From: Acidimicrobiales bacterium
GTDB taxonomy: Bacteria; Actinomycetota; Acidimicrobiia; Acidimicrobiales; SZUA-35
Assembly (NCBI GenBank): GCA_020630065.1
Contig: JAHDCC010000007.1
Span: 134,739-171,374, forward strand
Reading direction: 5' to 3'
DNA: 36,636 nt
How positions within the stretch are numbered: the first letter of the stretch is position 1; every line of letters starts with the position of its first letter. The translations under genes and the position numbers were made by a program. Below, one piece after another: positions 14,792 through 21,497 of the stretch. The notes beneath the pieces were generated by a model. That model had not been told where the DNA came from. It saw only the letters and a list, made by a program, of their open reading frames with translations, and did no database searches.

Positions 14792-16381
14792 GTGGAAGAA
14801 TCGTCAACTGTAGATCTCGGCATAGATGGCATTGGCCCGGCCACCCCACTTGCTGCTGGTGGGTTTGCCCAGGTCTATACAGCCGAGCAAACAAGTTTTC
14901 GGCGGATGGTTGCGGTCAAAGTCTTGTTCGCCGCGCAGCACAATGAAGTAGCGTTTGGGCGGTTCGAACGAGAATGTCATGCAATCGGTGCCGTCTCGGA
15001 CCATCCCAACATTGTTGTAGTCCACGACCGGGGAACCACCCAAGCGGGACATCCCTACATCACTATGGAGTTCCGGAACGCGGGATCTCTTAGCGATCGG
15101 TTGAAATCCCAAGGGACGATGACAAGTCACGAAATTATTGAGCTAGGAATCAAGATCGGCGAGGCGTTACGTGTCGCCCACAACGCCGGTGTCCTGCATC
15201 GAGACGTTAAACCAGCGAACATTTTGCTCTCATCGTACGGCGAGCCTGCTCTGGCCGACTTTGGCATCGCCAGAATTGAGGGCGGGGATAAAACGACCAG
15301 CGGGAAGTTCTCCGCCAGCGTTGCCCACGCCCCGAGGGAAGTTCTAGATGGGAAAGAACCAACCGAGCGATCGGATATCTACTCGTTGGGTTCGACGATG
15401 TTTGAGATGTTCGTCGGGCACCCTCCGTACACCGTTGAAGATAGCGATTCGGTGTGGCCTCTGATCAGCAAAATCATGACGGAGCCCGTGCCTGATCCTG
15501 CCATGTTTGGGATGCCCGATGCTTTGGCACAAATAGTCCAAAAAGCACTGAGCCACGATGCCGAAGCTCGGTATGGGTCGGCGGGTGAGATGATCGAGGC
15601 TCTGAACGGTCTCGTTCTTGATCACTCCAATGACGGGCAACAGACGGTTCAGCGTGGTCCCGCCGTCGGTGGATCTGCGACCGCACCTTCGTCGGCTCGT
15701 ATCAACGATGCCGCTGATGGCGATTCGGCGGTCACGGTTGCCCAACCTCTTCAAGGATCTTCGTCATTTGTCCAAAGCGACCATTCTCCTAAGAAGCGTC
15801 GCGTCAGCCCGATGTCAGCGGTGTTTGCTCTGCTGGCTCTCGGCGGTGTATGTGTTGTGGCTGCGCTGATCATCTTCCGGCCGATTAGTCTGCCGTCAGA
15901 GCTGAAGTTAGAGGCAGCGTCTGAAGGCCCGTTAGAAGCGGGAGAGTCGTATTCGATGACGCTGACCAATGCCGATGAGGAGTCAGTATTACAACTGCTC
16001 GTCGATGGTGTTCCCGTCGGTGACGCTGCTCCTGGGCTTCCCAACTATCCCGCAGAACCAGGTCGGCATAAGTTGTCGATTGAAATAGACGGCGACGAGG
16101 TAACCAACACCGTTGACGTGTACGTTTCTTCTGGTTCAGCGGAAGGACAATATCGAGCTAATTTGGCTTCGGTCAGTCAACAACGTCAGAACTGGGTCGA
16201 TGCCTTAACCGAATACGACAAACTCGTCGAAGCCGGGCATAGTTCAGTCGAGGTCCATGCGAGTTCTGATGGTGAATGGTGGCGGTTTTTTGTTGATGGT
16301 TTCGAGGAGCGAGATGAAGCGCAGAACTATTGCGACAGTTTCGACCTGCCGGTGAAGAAGTGTTTTGTGGGTGAGTTATAG
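14792..16381 (+). CDS. Serine/threonine protein kinase with transmembrane segment and SPOR-like tail
   Basis: This protein of about 529 residues carries a complete Hanks-type kinase domain (about 15-280): glycine loop PLAAGGFAQVYTAE, VAVK lysine near residue 43, HRDVKPANILL at about 136-146, DFGIAR at about 156, and SDIYSLG. A Ser/Ala-rich juxtamembrane linker leads to KKRRVSP and one TM helix (about 331-352). The extracytoplasmic part has an Ig-like stretch (LKLEAASEGPLEAGESYSMTLTN...) and ends in EGQYRANLASV...WWRFFVDGFEERDEAQNYCDSF, which resembles a SPOR peptidoglycan-binding domain rather than PASTA. It may sense cell-wall state and phosphorylate cytoplasmic targets. The GTG at 14792 is favoured over TTG 14789 by the upstream TATAAT. 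Confidence 0.9.
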   Translation: MEESSTVDLGIDGIGPATPLAAGGFAQVYTAEQTSFRRMVAVKVLFAAQHNEVAFGRFERECHAIGAVSDHPNIVVVHDRGTTQAGHPYITMEFRNAGSLSDRLKSQGTMTSHEIIELGIKIGEALRVAHNAGVLHRDVKPANILLSSYGEPALADFGIARIEGGDKTTSGKFSASVAHAPREVLDGKEPTERSDIYSLGSTMFEMFVGHPPYTVEDSDSVWPLISKIMTEPVPDPAMFGMPDALAQIVQKALSHDAEARYGSAGEMIEALNGLVLDHSNDGQQTVQRGPAVGGSATAPSSARINDAADGDSAVTVAQPLQGSSSFVQSDHSPKKRRVSPMSAVFALLALGGVCVVAALIIFRPISLPSELKLEAASEGPLEAGESYSMTLTNADEESVLQLLVDGVPVGDAAPGLPNYPAEPGRHKLSIEIDGDEVTNTVDVYVSSGSAEGQYRANLASVSQQRQNWVDALTEYDKLVEAGHSSVEVHASSDGEWWRFFVDGFEERDEAQNYCDSFDLPVKKCFVGEL

Positions 16382-16443
16382 CCCTGCTGGAGGATATGTC
16401 TCTCTTGCTTTTTGAGCGTGTCAAGAAAATCCCGATAATTGCC

Positions 16444-16469
16444 TAAAATATTGGGTCCAGACTCTGGAC
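16444..16469 (+). promoter_or_regulatory. -10 box with a small palindrome ahead of the first NYN gene
   Basis: TAAAAT (16444-16449) is a good -10 element. It is followed at the expected transcription start by a perfect 6-3-6 inverted repeat, GTCCAG and CTGGAC around ACT (16455-16469), which could be an operator or a 5'-UTR hairpin. No -35 is evident. Confidence 0.45.
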
Positions 16470-16478
16470 GGCAAGGTT

Positions 16479-17042
16479 GTGATCGAGTTAACATGGTTGT
16501 TCATGGGGCAATCTACTGCTAGGTCATTCAGTGGGGATACGGGATCCGGATATGAAGGATCTTTTGATACACCGAAAACATTAAGGTTACGTAATTCAGC
16601 TCCTGCTGTTTATTTGCCTCCAAGTATCGGGGATAGTCGAGGTCGTGCGGACTCGCTTGTTCGTCTTCCGAAAGTGATCCTTCTGATTGACGGAGATGAA
16701 GTGGCGGATGCTGGTTGGCCTGGCTACCCCATGCCGGTCCGACGAAAGTCTCTAGTCGATAATGTCGCTCAGCTTTGTTCTCGAACGGGTGCAGCCGCGC
16801 AGGTTGTTTTTGATGCGGGGGTAAGTCGCCGTTGCCCACATTCGAAACGGGACCAATCGGTTGAGGTGCGGCTGGCGGCGTCAATGGTTAGCCCGGCAGC
16901 AGCGTTGGGTGAACTGGTTGCTAGGCATTCCACGAACCGCCCTTTGGTTGTTGTTTCCTCCGACCCAAAGTTGGCACACGAAGGCAATCATCGGGCTGAA
17001 CCGATGTTGGTTACGGACCTGCTAGACCTGTTTCTCCTGTAA
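16479..17042 (+). CDS. NYN (YacP-like PIN-fold) domain protein, first paralog
   Basis: This 187-residue protein has a disordered N-terminus (about 1-60) and a NYN domain, the PIN-like nuclease fold of the YacP group. The three acidic sites expected for metal binding are visible: LLIDGDEVADAGWPG (in place of the usual VDGYNV), AAQVVFDAG, and LVVVSSDPKLA. The SLVDNVAQLCSRTGAAAQVVF segment matches the 'LL..L..L..RTGA.VTVVFDG' family pattern. It is probably an RNA-processing nuclease or RNA-binding protein. GTG 16479 is used; an in-frame ATG at 16503 is an option. A second, more diverged paralog follows at 17171. Both end in the same LDLFL tail. Confidence 0.75.
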   Translation: MIELTWLFMGQSTARSFSGDTGSGYEGSFDTPKTLRLRNSAPAVYLPPSIGDSRGRADSLVRLPKVILLIDGDEVADAGWPGYPMPVRRKSLVDNVAQLCSRTGAAAQVVFDAGVSRRCPHSKRDQSVEVRLAASMVSPAAALGELVARHSTNRPLVVVSSDPKLAHEGNHRAEPMLVTDLLDLFLL

Positions 17043-17170
17043 GGCGCAGGTTCTGCAACAACCAGGCTTCTTTATGTCGTAGATTATTGGCGATGACTGG
17101 TGTGGCTGGCTTCAAATAGCTCTTGACTGTAGTACTGGCGCGGCCCAGTTTTTGGGTATAAAGTCCCGAT

Positions 17171-17755
17171 ATGTCATTCCAAACCGCCGCAATAACATCG
17201 GAGTTGACGCTGTTACAACAGACTGTCGATTCACAAGCTGAACGTATTCGATGCCTTGAGAACCTGGTTGATCATCTTCCCTTGGATGAGACAACGATGC
17301 GTCTCCACAAATCGCCTCCAATCGATGTCCCCGCTGCTTGTTCCACCGAACTGGAAGAAGCCGAATATTTAGTTAACGTCCCCGGTGTCGTTCTGATTCT
17401 TAGTGGTGATCCAATCGCCAGCGTAGGGTGGCCATCCATCGAAGTTGCCGAGCGTAGAGGTGCCCTGGTCTATAATGTGGCTCGACTCTGCTCTCGGACC
17501 TCGGCATCGGCCCAAATCGTCTTCGACGGTAACACCAGCGGGATTTGCCCGCCATCACTGTACGAATACAACGTCGAGGTTCGGTTAAGTAACCAGCCGG
17601 TGTCTTCGGACCAAGCTGTCCACGAGTTGGTGCAGACCTACCCCAAAAAGAAACCTGTTGTGTTGGTGACCAACAACGAAGCGTTAAAGTCGGTTTCAGT
17701 CGGGCGAGCGAATTGCCTTGATACCGAATTCTTCCTCGACCTGTTCTTGAGCTAA
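17171..17755 (+). CDS. NYN domain protein, second paralog with coiled coil and degenerate active site
   Basis: This 194-residue paralog of the preceding gene shares GVVLILSGDPIASVGWPS, NVARLCSRTSASAQIVFDGN, VEVRLS and the ending FFLDLFLS. It begins with a coiled coil (SELTLLQQTVDSQAERIRCLENLVDHL). The first catalytic Asp of the family (IDG) is Ser here (LSG) and the SSD motif is replaced by TNN (VVLVTNNEAL); only VFDG keeps its acid. It is therefore probably catalytically dead and may act as a regulatory or structural partner of the first paralog. A TAAAGT box (17159-17164) 6 nt before the ATG suggests its own leaderless promoter. Confidence 0.75.
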   Translation: MSFQTAAITSELTLLQQTVDSQAERIRCLENLVDHLPLDETTMRLHKSPPIDVPAACSTELEEAEYLVNVPGVVLILSGDPIASVGWPSIEVAERRGALVYNVARLCSRTSASAQIVFDGNTSGICPPSLYEYNVEVRLSNQPVSSDQAVHELVQTYPKKKPVVLVTNNEALKSVSVGRANCLDTEFFLDLFLS

Positions 17756-17836
17756 GGGGCCTGCAGAGCGAAGATCTGCTCTGTGGCATCTGAGTTGAGG
17801 AACCAAACGCTGGGCGAGCGTCGGTATGGTTAGAAC

Positions 17837-18826
17837 GTGTCTGTAGTGCTTGCCATAGAAACGAGTTGTGACGAGACCGCCGTATCGGTGGTACGAAACG
17901 GGGTCGAGGTCCTGTCGAACGTCGTTTCTAGCCAAATCGATCTCCACGCCAAGTTTGGGGGAGTCGTGCCTGAAGTTGCGAGTAGAGCTCATCTCGAGTC
18001 ACTTGAACTTGTGGTGAACCAGGCAATAACCGACGCTGGAATCGCGGTGGAAGAAATCGGCGCTGTTGCTGCGACCCATGGGCCGGGCCTGATCGGAGCG
18101 CTACTGGTCGGAGTGAGCGCGGCGAAAGCTCTGGCTCTGGCCTGGGGAGTCCCCTATGTTGGGGTGAACCATATGGAAGGTCACCTCTTCGCTGCGCTTC
18201 TTCAGGAACCGAATTTGCCGTTGCCAGCCGTTGTTTTACTTGTATCGGGCGGGCATACCATGATTGTCCATATGAAACAGCTTGGTTCGTACGAGATCGT
18301 CGGCTCGACTATCGACGATGCGGCTGGGGAAGCGTTTGATAAGGTCGCCCGATATTTGGGTCTTGGGTACCCCGGTGGACCCATTATCGATCGCTTAGCA
18401 GTTGATGGTGATCCGGCTGCGATCAGTTTTCCTCGTGCGATGCCGGGAGAACTCGACTTTTCGTTTAGTGGGTTAAAGACTGCGGTCGTTAACTATGTCA
18501 GAAAAGAACCTTCGACGTCGAATGAAGATATTGCCGCTAGTTTTCAGCAGGCGGTTGTCGACGTTCTGGTCGACAAAACGTTATCTGCCGCCCGTCAGGT
18601 GGGGGCTGCGAGCGCGTGTTTAGGTGGGGGAGTGGCAGCAAATTCTGCGCTGCGATCTCGATTTGTCGAAGCATGCAACGAAGCCGAAATTAGTTACCTG
18701 GTTCCCGAGCGAGAATTCTGTACTGACAATGCGGCCATGATTGCCTCTGCCGCCCAGTGGCGGCTGGACAATGATGGGTCAACCCCGCTTGATGCAGGGG
18801 CCAACCCGTCATTGAAGTTGGTGTGA
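17837..18826 (+). CDS. tsaD: tRNA N6-adenosine threonylcarbamoyltransferase
   Basis: This 329-residue protein transfers the threonylcarbamoyl group from TC-AMP to A37 of tRNAs that read ANN codons, working with TsaB and TsaE. The ASKHA fold is complete: VLAIETSCDETAVSVV, FGGVVPEVASRAHLE, ATHGPGLIGALLVG, the metal-binding NHMEGHLFAA (His112 and His116), LLVSGGHTMIV, GEAFDKVARYLGLGYPGGPIID, and ACLGGGVAANSALR. The start is GTG 17837 with TATGGT (17825-17830) 6 nt upstream and no Shine-Dalgarno sequence. tsaB, tsaE and rimI, often linked in actinobacteria, are not adjacent here. It ends 11 nt from the convergent ABC ATPase gene. Confidence 0.96.
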   Translation: MSVVLAIETSCDETAVSVVRNGVEVLSNVVSSQIDLHAKFGGVVPEVASRAHLESLELVVNQAITDAGIAVEEIGAVAATHGPGLIGALLVGVSAAKALALAWGVPYVGVNHMEGHLFAALLQEPNLPLPAVVLLVSGGHTMIVHMKQLGSYEIVGSTIDDAAGEAFDKVARYLGLGYPGGPIIDRLAVDGDPAAISFPRAMPGELDFSFSGLKTAVVNYVRKEPSTSNEDIAASFQQAVVDVLVDKTLSAARQVGAASACLGGGVAANSALRSRFVEACNEAEISYLVPEREFCTDNAAMIASAAQWRLDNDGSTPLDAGANPSLKLV

Positions 18827-18837
18827 CAGGCTTCGGG

Positions 18838-19608
18838 CTAGCTCATAGCTTCACGGGCATGATCTCCGTGCCCGTGATGGTCGACGATAATGGCGGCCCC
18901 AGGCGAGGTGCTGTCGTCGAGAACGTTTTGTCCAAAGGTTTGGCGAAGAGCATCGGCAGTTAACGTCTGTTCGGTTGGGCCGGCAGCAATCACCCGGTTG
19001 GCCAGCAGCATCACGTCGGTGCAGTTTCTGGCTTCGTCTAGATGGTGGGTTGACAGTACGACGCAGGTTCCCTCAGCCGTTAGCTCATCGATAAGTTCAA
19101 TAATGCGTCTTTGGCTAGGCGGGTCTAGTCCCGTTATCGGCTCATCTAGGAGAAGGAGAGAGGGCTTTGCGGCTATTGCTGAAGCGACGAGGACGCGTTG
19201 GCGTTGCCCGCCCGATAGCGAACCGAACGAATCGGAAAGTAGATTGTCGACCTCGAGCCGTTCGGCCGACTCTTGCAGGAGTTGCCGGTCAGCTGCGGTT
19301 AGCCGCCGAAGAAATCCGAGTCGCTTGTACAGCGACATACTCAGAACTTCACGGGCCGATATCGGCATCCAGCTGTGGTGGTGTTGGTGCTGGCCGATAT
19401 AGGAAACAGCCGTGGTGCCTGGTTTGTTGACTTGACCTTTGGTTGGTTTTGTTAGCCCCGCCAGAAGGTTCAGTAGCGTTGTTTTGCCTGAGCCGTTACT
19501 GCCGACTAGGGCGGTTGACGTTCCCGGGGTGCATACGCAGTCGACGTCGATCAATGCTTGGGTGGAACCGTATGTGACGCTGGCATTCAGTACTTTGCAG
19601 ATCGACAT
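18838..19608 (-). CDS. Metal (zinc/manganese-type) ABC transporter ATPase, orphan
   Basis: This 256-residue ATPase has Walker A (ALVGSNGSGKTTLLNLLAGL), the signature LSGGQRQRVLVASAIA, Walker B (LLLLDEPITGLD) and the switch His (VVLSTHHLDEA). Its closest family type is the ZnuC/MntB group that drives Zn or Mn uptake. The C-terminal tail ends in a His-rich stretch (DHHGHGDHAREAMS) that could bind metal. No permease or metal-binding lipoprotein gene lies on either side, so its partners are encoded elsewhere or this is a stand-alone subunit. A Zur-like box sits at 19643-19657, 35 nt upstream, overlapping the predicted promoter. Zn is favoured over Mn for that reason. Confidence 0.85.
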   Translation of the reverse strand: MSICKVLNASVTYGSTQALIDVDCVCTPGTSTALVGSNGSGKTTLLNLLAGLTKPTKGQVNKPGTTAVSYIGQHQHHHSWMPISAREVLSMSLYKRLGFLRRLTAADRQLLQESAERLEVDNLLSDSFGSLSGGQRQRVLVASAIAAKPSLLLLDEPITGLDPPSQRRIIELIDELTAEGTCVVLSTHHLDEARNCTDVMLLANRVIAAGPTEQTLTADALRQTFGQNVLDDSTSPGAAIIVDHHGHGDHAREAMS

Positions 19609-19642
19609 TTCGCCCTAAGCTAGTTGCGGTACCCGTCGCGGG

Positions 19643-19663
19643 TGAGAACTATTCTCAGTATAA
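19643..19663 (-). promoter_or_regulatory. Zur-like operator and -10 box for the ABC ATPase gene
   Basis: TGAGAAC-T-ATTCTCA (19643-19657) is a 7-1-7 dyad with one mismatch, shaped like actinobacterial Zur boxes (TGAnAAT-n-ATTnTCA type). On the minus strand TATACT (19657-19662) abuts it, so a bound repressor would cover the promoter. Identification is by pattern only. Confidence 0.55.
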
Positions 19664-19690
19664 GGCTCTTTGGTGTAAGTCGCCGTCTGG

Positions 19691-21451
19691 TCAGGTTCCG
19701 AGCGGGTTGGACGGTTTGTCCTGATTGACCCATTCCATAAAACGATCGTGGCTCCACGTGTTGACCACAAGGTCTTTAGGCGCCCATCCTCGTTGAGCCG
19801 TTAGCACTCCATATTCGATACGACCTACCTCTGAAACGTGGTGACTGTCAGTATTGATAACTAGTTTGACGCCTCGTTGTACCGCTCTGCGTACCACCTC
19901 GGCCGCCGCGTCGAGCCGTTTCAATGCGCCGTTAATCTCTAACGCTACGTCGAAGGCAACGAGGGCTTCAAGCACGATATCAATGTCGATCTCGATGCCG
20001 GGACGCCGTCCGATATAGCGGCCGGTTAGATGCCCAATCGAGTTAACCGACGGGTCTGCTATCGCTTTTACGAGGCGTTCAGTTTGTTTCTCTACCGGTT
20101 GATCAAAGTGGGAGTGAACCGATGCCACCGTGTAATCGAACAGCTCTCGGAAGGCTGGGGTGTAGTCGAGGTTGCCGTCGCCGTCGATGTTTAGTTCACA
20201 TCCAAACAGCAGGGTCATGTCGGGGTGTTCTTTTTGTAGCGCAGCGATATTTTCTCGGTGTTCCAGCATCTGTTCTTGGTTGACACCATTGATGGATAGG
20301 TCTTCACCATGGTCGGTGATCGCTAGGTAGCTGTAGCCCTGGGCGGCGGCTGCGCCCACCATCTCAGCGAGGGTCGACTTGCCGTCACCTGAACGGTCGG
20401 TGTGGTAGTGAAGGTCGCCTTTGATATCGGCCACCTGGACCAGGTCGGGCATGGTATCGTCGGCGGAAGCTGCTACTTCGCCGGTGCCTTCCCTCATGGG
20501 TGGGGGAACATATGCGAGGCCGAGGTGTTGGTAAATTTCTTCTTCAGTGGCGCTGGCGATCGGTGTTTCTTTGTCGTCTTCGGCGAAAAGTCCGTATTCG
20601 TTAAGGAGTAATCCTTGGTCGATGGCTCGTTGTCGCAGAGCGATATTGTGAGCCTTGGATCCGGTGAAATATAGTGTGGCTGCCCCGAACTGGTCGGGAG
20701 TTACTGCACGTACATCGACTTGGAGGCCTGTGCTGGTCAGGAACGAAGTTTTTGTGTCGCCGCTGACAACGATTTCTACCGCTTGGTGATGGTTCACGAC
20801 GTGATCCATGACCGTCTTTGGGGTTGTGGAGGCGACGGTTATGTCGATGTCGCCAATGGTTTCAGACATTCGACGTAGGCTTCCGCAGTATGCGACATCG
20901 ACGACGCCGTCGAGTTGTCGTAGATCTTCCTCCAGGCGCTTTGCTAGTGGGAGCGCGTCGTCGATCGGGGTTCGACGGTCCTTGCCTGACAAACCTAACC
21001 GTTCGATCGCTTTAGCGATTTTGTTTTCGCTTGCCTCACCCATGCGGGGCAGTTTGCGCAGTTCTTTTGCGTCTATGGCGGCTCGTAGGTCTTCAACGTT
21101 TTCTACCCCAATTTTTGAACGGACCAGTTTTAGGGTTTTGGGGCCTAGACCGGGAATACGGCTTAGTTCAATAAATTCGGGTGGATACTTTTCGCGCAGC
21201 GTTTCTATTTTGTCTACGCTGCCGGTTTCGATGAACTCACGCATTTTGTTGGCAGTTGCTTTGCCGACGCCGTCGAGTTTGGTTAGCTGCGAGACAGATA
21301 GTTCGAGGAGGTCGTCTTCTTGGTACGCCTGAATACCTAGTTTGGCCTTCTCGTAGGCCCGTACCTTGAACGACTGTGGGCTCTCCTCTTCGAGCGTAGT
21401 GAGAGTTATGAGTTCGTCGAGCATTGCGAGCACGTCAGCTTTAGAGGCCAT
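19691..21451 (-). CDS. polX: DNA polymerase/3'-5' exonuclease PolX
   Basis: This 586-residue family X polymerase fills short gaps in base-excision repair. Order of domains: helix-hairpin-helix N-terminus (LDGVGKATANKMREFI, IPGLGPKTLKLV), nucleotidyltransferase with YCGSLRRMSETIGDIDITVAS and the third Asp in LQVDVRAV, thumb (YFTGSKAHNIALRQRA), and C-terminal PHP phosphoesterase (GDLHYHTDRSGDGKSTLAEM, ITDHGEDL, GCELNIDGDG, SVHSH, INTDSHH). Metal ligands of both active sites appear present. Length matches bacterial PolX (about 570-580). The minus-strand TACGAT box at 21459-21464 ends 7 nt before the ATG and no Shine-Dalgarno box is present, so the gene is probably leaderless and separate from the GMC gene upstream. 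Confidence 0.95.
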   Translation of the reverse strand: MASKADVLAMLDELITLTTLEEESPQSFKVRAYEKAKLGIQAYQEDDLLELSVSQLTKLDGVGKATANKMREFIETGSVDKIETLREKYPPEFIELSRIPGLGPKTLKLVRSKIGVENVEDLRAAIDAKELRKLPRMGEASENKIAKAIERLGLSGKDRRTPIDDALPLAKRLEEDLRQLDGVVDVAYCGSLRRMSETIGDIDITVASTTPKTVMDHVVNHHQAVEIVVSGDTKTSFLTSTGLQVDVRAVTPDQFGAATLYFTGSKAHNIALRQRAIDQGLLLNEYGLFAEDDKETPIASATEEEIYQHLGLAYVPPPMREGTGEVAASADDTMPDLVQVADIKGDLHYHTDRSGDGKSTLAEMVGAAAAQGYSYLAITDHGEDLSINGVNQEQMLEHRENIAALQKEHPDMTLLFGCELNIDGDGNLDYTPAFRELFDYTVASVHSHFDQPVEKQTERLVKAIADPSVNSIGHLTGRYIGRRPGIEIDIDIVLEALVAFDVALEINGALKRLDAAAEVVRRAVQRGVKLVINTDSHHVSEVGRIEYGVLTAQRGWAPKDLVVNTWSHDRFMEWVNQDKPSNPLGT

Positions 21452-21497
21452 AGACCATATCGTATTAGTGTTTCGTGCGTTCCGCTGTTTCGTTTAC

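Noticed and set aside
14608-14844. N-terminal extension of the four-helix membrane protein
   Set aside because: The extension is opposite the kinase start and promoter, is not hydrophobic, and has no family-like sequence.
18890-19430. Plus-strand 170- and 87-codon frames
   Set aside because: They are antisense to the ABC ATPase, whose Walker and signature motifs are unambiguous.
20808-21332. Plus-strand 174-codon frame, Ser/Arg-rich
   Set aside because: It is the antisense shadow of polX.
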